From NCBI RefSeq assembly GCF_026016325.1, contig NZ_CP087203.1:1674001-1738000 (forward strand): 64,000 nucleotides of DNA. Reading direction: 5' to 3'. This stretch comes from Pseudomonas sp. B21-056. Lineage in GTDB: Bacteria; Pseudomonadota; Gammaproteobacteria; Pseudomonadales; Pseudomonadaceae. This document shows, in pieces, positions 46,360 to 54,665 of this stretch; positions within the stretch are counted from its first letter, which is position 1, and each line of letters begins with the position of its first letter. The notes under the pieces are model-generated. The model saw nothing but the letters and a program-made list of their open reading frames with translations, was not told the DNA's origin and ran no database searches. A program made the position numbers and the translations under genes.

Positions 46360-46635
46360 CTTCCCCCTCTGATCACGCCGCCATCTCCAGGATTTTTGTC
46401 CGGTGCTCGACACCGCCTCTGGAAGTGACACGGCTTCGTTTGTCGTGAAAAAATGCCCCTTCAGGACAAAACGGCGTGACGCATAGGTCATAAAGTGCAT
46501 CTTCACTGTATTGTGTTCCATGGAGTGGAGGCTCGTCCGTTCGCCAGACCAGGCGTCCGCCCTTGGAAATCAACCATTTGAAGCGCCCCTGAGCTTTCGG
46601 GGGTGAACCTAGTCGCTGTTCATGATCGGGAAGCC
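46360..46635. other. Intergenic region before the KAS III-like gene
   Basis: No convincing gene in about 275 bases. A small hairpin CCCC-N9-GGGG (46586-46602) sits just before the KAS III-like start. Minus-strand frames here have no family resemblance. Confidence 0.5.
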
Positions 46636-46638
46636 ATG

Positions 46639-47565
46639 ATGATTGGCATAAAAAGCATAGCGAGTTATGTGCCGACCGCTGGTGTGGATAACTACGCTCA
46701 GGGTGCCAAATTCGAGAAGGATGAAGAGTTCATCCTTGGCAAGATTGGTTCGGCGTTCCTGCCGCGCAAAGACGCTGACCAGGAAACTTCGGATCTGTGT
46801 GTCGAAGCGGTGAACGCGTTGTTCGCCAGCAATCCCGAGCTCAAGCGCGAGTCGATCGATGCGCTGATCGTCGTCACCCAGAACGGTGACGAAGAAGGGT
46901 TGCCTCATACCGCAGCCATCGTACAGGACAAGCTGGGCCTGCCGACCCATGTGGCAGCGTTCGACATTTCCCTGGGTTGCTCGGGCTATGTGTACGGCAT
47001 CTATGCCCTGAAAGGCTTCATGGAGGCCGCAGGGCTGAAGAATGGCCTGTTGGTGACGGCTGATCCTTACTCGAAGATCGTCGATCCTGAAGATCGCAAC
47101 ACCACCATGTTGTTTGGCGATGCCGCCACCGCAACCTGGATGGGGGAGGGGGCGATCTGGCAACTGGGCAAGGCGAAGTTTGGCACCGACGGTTCCGGAG
47201 CACCGCATCTGAAGGTCAGTGACGGCGTGTTTTTCATGAACGGGCGCCAGGTGTTCAACTTTGCCTTGCTGAAAGTGCCGGCTCATTTGCACGAACTGCT
47301 GGGCGAGTCGTCACTGCAGCCTGGCGACATCGACGCGTTCTGCATCCACCAGGGCAGCGCGGCGATTGTCGATGCCGTGGCGCGCCGTTTCGAAGACAAG
47401 CCCGAGAAGTTCATCAAGGACATGGTCGAGACCGGGAATACTGTGTCCTCGAGCATTCCACTGCTGTTGGAAAAGCATGCCCTGGATGCCAGCTGGAAGC
47501 GTGTGGCGATCAGTGGTTTTGGTGTTGGCCTGTCATGGGGCTCCGCGATTCTCTATCGCGACTGA
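46639..47565 (+). CDS. KAS III/FabH-like condensing enzyme of the flagellin glycosylation island
   Basis: A 308-residue thiolase-fold enzyme with an intact KAS III triad: Cys114 (DISLGCSGYVYG), His237 (CIHQGS) and Asn267 (TGNTVSSS). It differs from housekeeping FabH in length and loops and matches 'orf3' between fgt2 and fliC of P. syringae, thought to build or move a short acyl chain for the flagellin sugar. That sugar carries a 3-hydroxybutanoyl-type group, so a condensing enzyme fits. GGGAAG precedes two adjacent ATGs (46636, 46639); I use the second by spacing. Role here is inferred from context. Confidence 0.85.
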   Translation: MIGIKSIASYVPTAGVDNYAQGAKFEKDEEFILGKIGSAFLPRKDADQETSDLCVEAVNALFASNPELKRESIDALIVVTQNGDEEGLPHTAAIVQDKLGLPTHVAAFDISLGCSGYVYGIYALKGFMEAAGLKNGLLVTADPYSKIVDPEDRNTTMLFGDAATATWMGEGAIWQLGKAKFGTDGSGAPHLKVSDGVFFMNGRQVFNFALLKVPAHLHELLGESSLQPGDIDAFCIHQGSAAIVDAVARRFEDKPEKFIKDMVETGNTVSSSIPLLLEKHALDASWKRVAISGFGVGLSWGSAILYRD

Positions 47566-47584
47566 TCAAAAAACTGAGATGTGA

Positions 47585-47664
47585 TGTGGGAGCGGGCTTG
47601 CTCGCGAAGGCGTCGGTTCAGCACAAGCTGATCTACCGCTTTCGCGAGCAAGCCCGCTCCCACA
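47585..47664. repeat. REP inverted pair followed by T-run
   Basis: TGTGGGAGCGGGCTTGCTCG and its complement CGAGCAAGCCCGCTCCCACA form a long stem after the KAS III-like gene. The T-run directly behind (TTTTTT) makes it a likely intrinsic terminator, insulating the gene from fliC. A one-base-different cousin of the 8674 and 56069 repeats. Confidence 0.9.
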
Positions 47665-47786
47665 TTTTTTTTGCCCACAATGTGCTGGTGCAGATTTCTG
47701 GCGCCATTTTTCGAGCCTTTCCCCTGCGCTAAGCCCTTGTTTCTCAAGGGATGGCCACCTGCTAGCAAATTTTTTGAAAAAAGCCC

Positions 47787-47813
47787 TCAAGCAAGCTCCC
47801 AACCCGACGATAA
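47787..47813 (+). promoter_or_regulatory. Sigma28 (FliA) promoter of fliC
   Basis: TCAAG-N14-GACGATAA matches the flagellar sigma28 consensus TAAAG-N14/15-GCCGATAA. Initiation would be near 47820, leaving a leader of about 80 bases before the fliC ATG. Confidence 0.8.
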
Positions 47814-47898
47814 CTATTACGAAGGTTCTCTAGGCCACACCCCCGGCGGTTGCCAAAGGGCCGGAAAGCCGCAGTACCCAACCAACGAGGAATTCGTC

Positions 47899-48747
47899 AT
47901 GGCTTTAACAGTAAACACCAACACTACATCGCTGAACGTTCAGAAGAACCTGAACCGGGCTTCCGACGCTCTGTCCACTTCGATGACCCGCCTGTCTTCC
48001 GGCCTGAAAATCAACAGCGCCAAAGACGACGCCGCCGGCCTGCAGATCGCTACCCGTATGACCTCGCAAATCCGCGGTCAGACCATGGCGATCAAAAACG
48101 CCAACGACGGTATCTCCATGGCGCAGACCGCTGAAGGCGCGATGCAGGAGCAGACCAACATTCTGCAACGTATGCGTGAACTGGCCATCCAGTCCCGTAA
48201 CGATAGCAACAGCGCAACCGACCGTGTCGCCCTGAACAAAGAGTTCTCGCAGATGAGCGACGAACTGACCCGTATCGCCAACAGCACCAACCTGAACGGC
48301 AAGAACCTGCTCGACGGTACTGCCAGCACCATGACCTTCCAGGTCGGTTCGAACACCGGTTCTGACAACCAGATCTCCCTGACCTTGAGCGCCAGTTTTG
48401 ACGCCGCGGCCCTGGGTGTTGACTCGGCAATCACCATCGTTGGTTCCGACAGCGCTACTGCTGAAACCAACTTCTCGGCTGCCATGGATGCAATCACCAG
48501 CGCGATCGATACCATCAACAGTGCTCGTGCCGACCTCGGTGCTGCTCAGAACCGTTTCGCCAGCACCATCTCCAACCTGCAGAACATCAACGAAAACGCC
48601 AGTGCTGCACTGGGTCGCGTACAAGACACCGACTTCGCTGCTGAAACTGCCCAGCTGACCAAGCAGCAGACTCTGCAACAAGCTTCCACTTCGGTTCTGG
48701 CCCAGGCCAACCAACTGCCATCCGCTGTACTGAAGCTGCTTCAGTAA
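47899..48747 (+). CDS. fliC: Flagellin FliC
   Basis: A short 282-residue filament protein, the same length as P. syringae flagellin. The conserved ends (MALTVNTNTTSLNVQ... and ...QANQLPSAVLKLLQ) form the D0/D1 helices; the variable middle is small. Residues 30-51 (TRLSSGLKINSAK...GLQIA) are the flg22 region, apparently identical to P. syringae. Serines stand at 143, 164, 176, 183, 193 and 201, the six sites reported as glycosylated in P. syringae. ATG 47899 gives the true N-terminus; the longer frame covers the leader. Transcribed alone or with flaG from a sigma28 promoter. Confidence 0.98.
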   Translation: MALTVNTNTTSLNVQKNLNRASDALSTSMTRLSSGLKINSAKDDAAGLQIATRMTSQIRGQTMAIKNANDGISMAQTAEGAMQEQTNILQRMRELAIQSRNDSNSATDRVALNKEFSQMSDELTRIANSTNLNGKNLLDGTASTMTFQVGSNTGSDNQISLTLSASFDAAALGVDSAITIVGSDSATAETNFSAAMDAITSAIDTINSARADLGAAQNRFASTISNLQNINENASAALGRVQDTDFAAETAQLTKQQTLQQASTSVLAQANQLPSAVLKLLQ

Positions 48748-48764
48748 TAGCCGGATGAGTTTTA

Positions 48765-48799
48765 GCGGGGGAGTGCGCTTGCGTACTCTCTCGCTTTTT
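48765..48799 (+). terminator. Intrinsic terminator after fliC
   Basis: GCGGGGGAGTGCG pairs with CGTACTCTCTCGC (G-U pairs included) through a 4-base loop, followed by TTTTT. It lies 18 bases after the fliC stop and probably sets the high fliC to flaG transcript ratio. Confidence 0.88.
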
Positions 48800-48819
48800 C
48801 CGTTCAAGAGGTGATGGAC

Positions 48820-49185
48820 ATGGATATGAGCGTGAAGCTGAACTTGTCTTATCCTGCGGCGAAGCCGGCACCCACCGTAGTCGACAAGCCAGTGGAGAAG
48901 CCTCAAGCCGACGCTTTGGTTGTGGCGCCGGTCAAGGAAGGCCCTAAAGATGCCGCTGCCGAGCAGGAAAAACTCAAGAAAGCTGTCCAGGAGATCGAGA
49001 AGTTCGTTCAATCGGTCAAGCGTAATCTGGAGTTTTCCATCGATGAGCCTTCAGGCAAAGTAGTGGTTAAAGTGATTGCCAGTGGTTCCGGTGAAGTGAT
49101 TCGCCAGATCCCGAACGAAGAAGTTCTGAAGCTGGCGAACAGTTTGAATGATGCAAACAGCTTGTTGTTCAGCGCCGAAGCCTGA
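48820..49185 (+). CDS. flaG: FlaG-family flagellar protein
   Basis: A 121-residue FlaG protein. The C-terminal half carries the family pattern LEFSIDEPSGKVVVKVIASGSGEVIRQIPNEEVLKLA; the N-terminus is Pro/Lys-rich. FlaG influences filament length in Pseudomonas and Vibrio. Several start codons are open (GTG 48811, ATG 48814, ATG 48820); AGAGG at 48807-48811 best suits ATG 48820. Confidence 0.93.
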   Translation: MDMSVKLNLSYPAAKPAPTVVDKPVEKPQADALVVAPVKEGPKDAAAEQEKLKKAVQEIEKFVQSVKRNLEFSIDEPSGKVVVKVIASGSGEVIRQIPNEEVLKLANSLNDANSLLFSAEA

Positions 49186-49189
49186 CAAC

Positions 49190-49205
49190 CGGCACGAATT
49201 TTGTA
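49190..49205 (+). promoter_or_regulatory. Weak sigma54-like site before fliD
   Basis: CGGCACG-N4-TTGT has the -24 GG and the right spacing, but T replaces C in the -12 GC. In P. aeruginosa fliD is controlled separately from fliC, so a promoter here is plausible, not proven. Confidence 0.3.
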
Positions 49206-49267
49206 GCTATGTTCTTTTGGGCGTTGTAAAGGTCAAAAGGCCGGCGACACACTGAAGGGAGTCCCAC

Positions 49268-50698
49268 ATGGCAAGTCCAATTCTACCTGGCTTGGGTCTA
49301 GGCTCTGGCCTTGATACCACTGCGATCGTCAAGGCGCTGGTCGATTCCGACAAGGCCGCCAAGCAAGGTCAGATCACCCGAGCGACGACGACGACTACCA
49401 ATAGTATCTCCGGGGTGGGAACCCTGAAGTCGTTGTTGGCAGCTTTCAATACCGCCATGAAGGACTTGGCCAGTACAACGACCCCGCAATTCGCCGGTTT
49501 CGCTGCAACATCCTCTTCCCCCACCGTTCTCACGGCCACCGCCAGCAACTCTGCGGTGGGCGGTACCTATGCGATCAAGGTCGATAACATCGCAACGTCT
49601 TCCAAAGTCACCACGGCGGCCTTTGCCGGTGGCACTACCAGTGCGATTCCGAGCGGCACGTTGACCATCACGCAGAATGGCGTCAACTACAACCTCAATG
49701 TGGACGCCGGTGCGACCCTGCAATCGGTTCGTGACTCGATCAACGCGGACTCGTCCCTCAAGGCTGCGGGCTTCAGTGCCAACATCGTGACCGACTCCTT
49801 TGGTTCGCGCCTGGTGCTGGGTTCGACGACCACGGGGGCTGGTTCCGACATCTCGGTCAGTGGTATCGCTGGGCTGGAGATCGATGGGACGAACGTCGTG
49901 GGGGCCGGTGGTGCGGCACTGACGGCCACTTCGGCGGGGGCCATTGGTGCCCTGGCGCTGGATGCCAAGTTTTCCGTCGACGGCATGTCGTTGACCAGCA
50001 AAAGCAATACGGTAAGCCAGGCCATTTCCGGACTGACATTGAATTTGCTCAGTGGGGGGGCGAGTGCGACCTCGACCGTTACCGTTGCGCCGAACAATGA
50101 TGGCTTGAAAGCATCCATTCAGAAGTTTGTCGATGCGTACAACGCCGTCGCCAACAGCATCACCGCGCTGACCAAGCCTTCGCTCGATGCTGACGGTAAA
50201 CTGACCGTGCCGGCAAAACTGACCGGTGATGCGATGCCGCGTTCGGTCCTCGCGTCGATTCGTGGTCCGTTGTCGGAAACCGGGGCTGGCGACAAACTGA
50301 CGGTGCTGGCCCAGTTGGGTATCACCACCGACCAGAAGACAGGGGCGTTGAACTTCAACAGCACCACATTCACCACAGCGATGAATGATAAAAAGCTCAG
50401 TGGTGAAGTCCAGACGATGTTCACCGGTACCAATGGTTTGCTGGAGCGTATGGGCAAGGCTATCGAACCCTACACTCAGACTGGCGGAATCCTTGATCAA
50501 CGGACAGCGACGCTGAACAGAACGCAGACCCGCCTGGCGAGCGATCAGGAGGCCCTGGATCGTCGGGTCGAAACTCTGACGGCCGTACTGACCAAAAAAT
50601 ACAACAAGATGGATGAGCTGGTCGGCAAGCTGAAAGCCACCGCCAATAACATCACCTCCATGTTCGAGGCGATATCGGCACAGCAGAAGAACAGCTGA
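49268..50698 (+). CDS. fliD: Flagellar cap protein FliD (HAP2)
   Basis: A 476-residue filament cap that guides flagellin folding at the tip and can bind mucin or host surfaces. It begins LPGLGLGSGLDTTAIVKALVDSDKAAK, the FliD N-terminal pattern, and ends with a long coiled-coil helix (RTATLNRTQTRLASDQEALDRRVETLTAVLTKKYNKMDELVGKLKATANNITSMFEAI, positions given for the coiled coil only). The centre is Thr/Ser/Ala-rich and variable. AAGGGAG precedes the ATG. Confidence 0.97.
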   Translation: MASPILPGLGLGSGLDTTAIVKALVDSDKAAKQGQITRATTTTTNSISGVGTLKSLLAAFNTAMKDLASTTTPQFAGFAATSSSPTVLTATASNSAVGGTYAIKVDNIATSSKVTTAAFAGGTTSAIPSGTLTITQNGVNYNLNVDAGATLQSVRDSINADSSLKAAGFSANIVTDSFGSRLVLGSTTTGAGSDISVSGIAGLEIDGTNVVGAGGAALTATSAGAIGALALDAKFSVDGMSLTSKSNTVSQAISGLTLNLLSGGASATSTVTVAPNNDGLKASIQKFVDAYNAVANSITALTKPSLDADGKLTVPAKLTGDAMPRSVLASIRGPLSETGAGDKLTVLAQLGITTDQKTGALNFNSTTFTTAMNDKKLSGEVQTMFTGTNGLLERMGKAIEPYTQTGGILDQRTATLNRTQTRLASDQEALDRRVETLTAVLTKKYNKMDELVGKLKATANNITSMFEAISAQQKNS

Positions 50699-50716
50699 TT
50701 CATCGAGCGATGCAAA

Positions 50717-50752
50717 AAAGCCCGGCAACGTTGTGACAACGTTCCGGGCTTT
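50717..50752. terminator. Bidirectional-looking terminator after fliD
   Basis: AAAGCCCGG and CCGGGCTTT enclose a second stem AACGTTG-TG-CAACGTT; A-runs and T-rich sequence flank it. It ends fliD 19 bases after its stop codon. Confidence 0.88.
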
Positions 50753-50765
50753 CGGCTTTTCGGTC

Positions 50766-50792
50766 TAAAGTTTTTTGACGCAGCGTCGATAC
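50766..50792 (+). promoter_or_regulatory. Sigma28 promoter upstream of fliS
   Basis: TAAAG-N14-GTCGATAC closely matches the sigma28 consensus and has the same spacing as the fliC site. With the terminator just before it, it suggests fliS and the fliT-like gene form their own late unit. Confidence 0.68.
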
Positions 50793-50840
50793 GCTATTTA
50801 TACGAACCGAAGTTTTTTGAGTTTTTTGATGAGGTAGAAC

Positions 50841-51236
50841 ATGAATCCGATGTTGGCCCTTCGCCAATACCAGAAGATTGGTGCCCAGGCGCAAACCTCC
50901 GAGGCAAGCCCCCATCGTCTTGTGCAGATGCTCATGGAGGGCGGGCTGGATCGTATCGCCCAGGCCAAGGGCGCGATGGGGCGCAAGGATATTGCAAACA
51001 GAGGCATTCTGATCAGCAAGGCCATCGGTATTGTCGGTGGTTTGCGTGAGGGCTTGGACCTGGAAAACCAGGCTGAGTCGGTCGCTGAATTGGATGCTCT
51101 TTACGCTTACATGATGAAGCGTCTGGCCGAAGCCAACGTCAAGGCCGATCCGAAAATCCTCGACGAAGTCGCCGATCTGCTTCGCACGGTCAAGGAAGGC
51201 TGGGATGCTATTGCCGTACCTGGTCCGCAATTCTAA
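50841..51236 (+). CDS. fliS: Flagellin export chaperone FliS
   Basis: A 131-residue helical chaperone that binds the flagellin C-terminus. Pattern: MLALRQYQKIGAQAQTSEASPHRLVQMLMEGGLDRIAQAKGAM, then KAIGIVGGLREGLDLE and LYAYMMKRLAEANVK; all are FliS hallmarks. It is followed 11 bases later by the fliT-like gene. Confidence 0.97.
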   Translation: MNPMLALRQYQKIGAQAQTSEASPHRLVQMLMEGGLDRIAQAKGAMGRKDIANRGILISKAIGIVGGLREGLDLENQAESVAELDALYAYMMKRLAEANVKADPKILDEVADLLRTVKEGWDAIAVPGPQF

Positions 51237-51247
51237 GGAGTGCTCCC

Positions 51248-51544
51248 ATGAGTCTTGTCCTGCAGCGAATCGAACAAACCCGCGATGCCTTGGTCGATGC
51301 CCTGGCCGAGCGAAACTGGGAGGCAATCGGTCAGTTGGACCTGGCTTGCCGTTCCTGCATGGAAGACGTTCTGGGCGAGGCCCAGGTGGACGAGGCGGCG
51401 CTGCGGATAAATCTTGAGCAGTTGCTGGGAGTGTATCGGCAGTTGCTGGAAGCGGCGACGGGAGAGCGTCAGGCGGTCGTCGACGAGATGCAGCAGATCC
51501 ATCAAGCGCAAAACGCCGCAAAGGTATACCATCTGTTCGGTTAA
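51248..51544 (+). CDS. fliT: FliT-like flagellar chaperone
   Basis: A 98-residue helical protein in the fliT position directly after fliS. FliT proteins are about this size, poorly conserved, and chaperone FliD. The sequence (IEQTRDALVDALAERNWEAIGQLDLACR) fits helix-rich FliT, but similarity alone would be weak, so the call rests mainly on context and length. Confidence 0.75.
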   Translation: MSLVLQRIEQTRDALVDALAERNWEAIGQLDLACRSCMEDVLGEAQVDEAALRINLEQLLGVYRQLLEAATGERQAVVDEMQQIHQAQNAAKVYHLFG

Positions 51545-51713
51545 TGCTCAGTTAATCCGAACAAAGTGCGCCATAAATTTGACTGTGCACCGTTTTTTGA
51601 CTTAACTAGTAGCTGTTTACAGATTTCAGGCGTCTACAGGCATGACAAGTCTGCAAGCGTCTAGCTTGCCCCCTAATTTCGGGCACTGAGTTGACTAGGG
51701 AAGTTGCTATTGC

Positions 51714-53189
51714 ATGTGGCGTGAAACCAAAATTCTCCTGATCGATGACGATAGCGTCCGCCGCCGCGACCTGGCGGTGATTTTAAATTTTCTTGGCGAA
51801 GAAAATTTACCGTGCGGAAGTCATGACTGGCAGCAGGCCGTCGGCTCGCTGGCGTCCAGTCGTGAAGTCATTTGCGTCCTGATCGGGACCGTAAATGCCC
51901 CCGCGTCTCTTTTGGGCTTGTTAAAGACACTCTCAACCTGGGATGAGTTCCTTCCGGTTTTGTTAATGGGCGAAAATTCTTCCCTTGACTTGCCCGAAGA
52001 CCAGCGTCGTCGAGTGCTTTCCACGCTCGAAATGCCGCCCAGCTACAGCAAATTGCTCGATTCGCTGCATCGCGCCCAGGTTTATCGCGAGATGTACGAT
52101 CAGGCCCGTGAGCGCGGCAGGCATCGCGAACCCAACCTTTTCCGCAGCCTCGTTGGCACCAGCCGGGCGATCCAGCACGTGCGCCAGATGATGCAGCAGG
52201 TCGCCGATACGGACGCCAGTGTGCTGATCCTGGGTGAGTCGGGCACCGGCAAGGAAGTGGTTGCGCGCAATCTGCATTACCACTCCAAGCGTCGCGAAGC
52301 CCCGTTCGTGCCGGTGAACTGCGGTGCAATTCCGGCCGAGTTGCTGGAGAGCGAGCTGTTCGGGCACGAGAAGGGCGCCTTTACCGGCGCGATCACCAGC
52401 CGGGCCGGGCGCTTCGAACTGGCCAACGGTGGCACGCTGTTTCTCGATGAGATCGGCGACATGCCGTTGCCGATGCAGGTCAAGCTGCTGCGGGTCCTGC
52501 AGGAGCGCACCTTCGAGCGCGTGGGCAGCAACAAGACCCAGAGCGTCGACGTTCGAATCATCGCCGCGACCCACAAGAACCTCGAGAGCATGATCGAGGT
52601 CGGCAGTTTCCGCGAAGACCTTTACTACCGCCTCAATGTATTCCCGATCGAGATGGCCCCGTTGCGTGAGCGCGTCGAGGACATTCCATTGCTGATGAAC
52701 GAGCTGATTTCGCGCATGGAGCACGAAAAGCGCGGTTCGATCCGCTTCAATTCGGCGGCGATCATGTCCCTGTGCCGTCATGGCTGGCCGGGCAACGTTC
52801 GTGAATTGGCCAACCTGGTGGAGCGCATGGCGATCATGCACCCCTATGGCGTGATCGGTGTGGCGGAGCTGCCGAAGAAATTCCGCTACGTCGACGACGA
52901 AGACGAGCAAATGGTCGACTCCCTGCGTAGCGACCTGGAAGAGCGCGTGGCGATCAATGGCCATACACCGGATTTCACCAGCAATGCCTTGCTGCCGCCG
53001 GAAGGCCTGGATCTCAAGGATTACCTGGGTGGCCTGGAACAAGGGCTTATCCAGCAGGCCCTGGACGACGCCAACGGTATCGTGGCCCGTGCAGCGGAAC
53101 GCCTGCGCATCCGTCGCACCACCCTGGTGGAGAAGATGCGCAAGTACGGCATGAGCCGTCGCGAAGGCGATGAACAGGCGGATGATTGA
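51714..53189 (+). CDS. fleQ: Flagellar master regulator FleQ
   Basis: A 491-residue sigma54 enhancer-binding protein, master activator of flagellar genes and c-di-GMP-responsive repressor of exopolysaccharide genes. Its receiver-like N-domain lacks the usual phospho-Asp (ICVLIGTV at that strand). The AAA+ domain has Walker [10 protein letters not shown] with Lys180 and intact GAFTGA ([12 protein letters not shown]). The C-terminal Fis-type HTH reads [29 protein letters not shown] 51714 matches the family start [13 protein letters not shown]. Confidence 0.97.
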   Translation: MWRETKILLIDDDSVRRRDLAVILNFLGEENLPCGSHDWQQAVGSLASSREVICVLIGTVNAPASLLGLLKTLSTWDEFLPVLLMGENSSLDLPEDQRRRVLSTLEMPPSYSKLLDSLHRAQVYREMYDQARERGRHREPNLFRSLVGTSRAIQHVRQMMQQVADTDASVLILGESGTGKEVVARNLHYHSKRREAPFVPVNCGAIPAELLESELFGHEKGAFTGAITSRAGRFELANGGTLFLDEIGDMPLPMQVKLLRVLQERTFERVGSNKTQSVDVRIIAATHKNLESMIEVGSFREDLYYRLNVFPIEMAPLRERVEDIPLLMNELISRMEHEKRGSIRFNSAAIMSLCRHGWPGNVRELANLVERMAIMHPYGVIGVAELPKKFRYVDDEDEQMVDSLRSDLEERVAINGHTPDFTSNALLPPEGLDLKDYLGGLEQGLIQQALDDANGIVARAAERLRIRRTTLVEKMRKYGMSRREGDEQADD

Positions 53190-53216
53190 CGCCTGTCTCA
53201 TGACCGCCTGATTTTT

Positions 53217-53338
53217 TGTGGCGAGGGGATTTATCGAAACGTCGCACCGCCCCGCTGGGGCGCGAAGCGGCCCTGTTTTTGCGGCCGCTATGCAGCCCAG
53301 CGGGGCGGTGCGACGTTTCGCTAAATCCCCTCGCCACA
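53217..53338. repeat. Variant REP inverted pair (GTGGCGAGGGGATTTAT family)
   Basis: Outer arms TGTGGCGAGGGGATTTAT and ATCCCCTCGCCACA match the repeats at 12278 and 17831, but the inner arms GAAACGTCGCACCGCCCCGC and GCGGGGCGGTGCGACGTTTC are different. It lies between fleQ and fleS and could separate their transcripts. Confidence 0.9.
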
Positions 53339-53376
53339 AAGCCCCCGCGACAGCTCGATTCATGTTTACCGCTTTC

Positions 53377-53392
53377 CGGCACGGCTATTGCT
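53377..53392 (+). promoter_or_regulatory. Sigma54 promoter of fleSR
   Basis: CGGCACG-N4-TTGCT, with GG at 53378-53379 and GC at 53390-53391, is an almost perfect sigma54 site about 55 bases before the fleS ATG. FleQ-dependent sigma54 transcription of fleSR is established in P. aeruginosa. Confidence 0.85.
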
Positions 53393-53445
53393 AAAGCTCT
53401 CTCAACAGTCCGTTTAACTGACGGTCAGCCAAGCGAGAGAGTTCG

Positions 53446-54660
53446 ATGAGCCAAGCCGCCCACGTCCAGATGTCTCCTGTCCCTGAGTCGGGGCTCATGC
53501 CGTCCGCCGAGCAGGCAAGCCGGCCTGGACTTGAGCAGGCGTTTTCGCTGTTCAACCAGATGTCCAGCCAGTTGACCGATTCCTACAGCCTGCTCGAAGC
53601 CCGGGTGACCGAGCTCAAGGGCGAGCTGGCGGTGGTCAGCGCCCAGCGCATGCAAGAGTTGGCGGAAAAGGAGCGTCTGGCCAATCGCTTGCAGAATCTG
53701 CTCGACCTGTTGCCTGGCGGTGTCATCGTCATCGACGCCCATGGTTTCGTTCGCGAAGCCAACCCGGCGGCCTGCGAGTTGCTCGGGTTGCCCCTCGAAG
53801 GTGAGCTGTGGCGACACGTCATTGCTCGCTGTTTTGCTCCCCGTGAGGATGACGGCCATGAAGTATCCCTCAAGGACGGCAGGCGCCTGTCCATCTCGAC
53901 ACGCTCGCTGGATGCCGAGCCCGGACAGCTGGTGTTGCTCAACGACCTGACTGAAACCCGTCACCTGCAGGACCAGTTGGCTCGTCATGAGCGCCTGTCG
54001 TCCCTCGGTCGCATGGTTGCATCGCTGGCTCATCAGATTCGCACGCCGCTGTCCGCCGCGCTGCTGTACGCCAGTCATCTGACCGAACAGCAACTGCCGA
54101 TGGAAACCCAGCAGCGCTTCGCTGGGCGCCTGAAAGAGCGCCTTCACGAACTCGAGCATCAGGTGCGGGACATGCTGGTGTTCGCCCGTGGCGAGCTGCC
54201 CTTGACCGACCGCATCACCCCCAAGGCCCTGCTGCAATCCCTGCAGGCAGCGGCATCGACCCATGTACGGGATCTGCCGATCCGCTGGCAGTGCGATAGC
54301 CATGCCGGGGAGCTGCTCTGCAACCGCGATACCCTGGTGGGCGCAGTGTTGAACCTCATCGAAAATGCCATCCAGGCCAGTGGCGAAGACGTACGGCTGA
54401 AGGTGCACCTGTATCGCCGCGACAATACCTTGCGCCTGTGTGTCAGTGACAATGGTGGCGGTATCGAACCAGCAGTGCTGGCGCGTCTCGGCGAGCCGTT
54501 CTTCACGACCAAGACCACCGGGACCGGCCTCGGCCTGACTGTGGTCAAGGCTGTGGCCCGTGCTCATCAGGGAGAATTGCAACTGCGTTCGCGGCTGGGG
54601 CGTGGCACCTGTGCGCTGGTGCTCCTGCCGCTGTTTTCCGGTGCGCCGGAGGTGGAGTGA
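53446..54660 (+). CDS. fleS: Flagellar sensor histidine kinase FleS
   Basis: A 404-residue cytoplasmic kinase; no membrane helix is visible. A coiled coil (45-85) leads to a PAS domain (about 85-170), the H-box LAHQIRTPLSAA with His196, and an ATPase domain with N-box NLIENAIQA, G1 DNGGG and G2 GTGLGL. It phosphorylates FleR, switching on hook-basal-body genes. Its stop overlaps the region before the fleR start. Confidence 0.95.
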   Translation: MSQAAHVQMSPVPESGLMPSAEQASRPGLEQAFSLFNQMSSQLTDSYSLLEARVTELKGELAVVSAQRMQELAEKERLANRLQNLLDLLPGGVIVIDAHGFVREANPAACELLGLPLEGELWRHVIARCFAPREDDGHEVSLKDGRRLSISTRSLDAEPGQLVLLNDLTETRHLQDQLARHERLSSLGRMVASLAHQIRTPLSAALLYASHLTEQQLPMETQQRFAGRLKERLHELEHQVRDMLVFARGELPLTDRITPKALLQSLQAAASTHVRDLPIRWQCDSHAGELLCNRDTLVGAVLNLIENAIQASGEDVRLKVHLYRRDNTLRLCVSDNGGGIEPAVLARLGEPFFTTKTTGTGLGLTVVKAVARAHQGELQLRSRLGRGTCALVLLPLFSGAPEVE

Positions 54661-54665
54661 AGTCG

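Noticed and set aside
46330..46573. Short minus-strand frames between fgt2 and the KAS III-like gene
   Set aside because: Under 70 codons, no ribosome site or family resemblance, and one runs through the hairpin.
49298..50728. A 476-codon minus-strand open frame
   Set aside because: Antisense shadow of fliD with Arg/Gly/Gln-rich low-complexity translation.
51963..53363. A 466-codon minus-strand open frame
   Set aside because: Antisense shadow of fleQ that also runs through a REP repeat.
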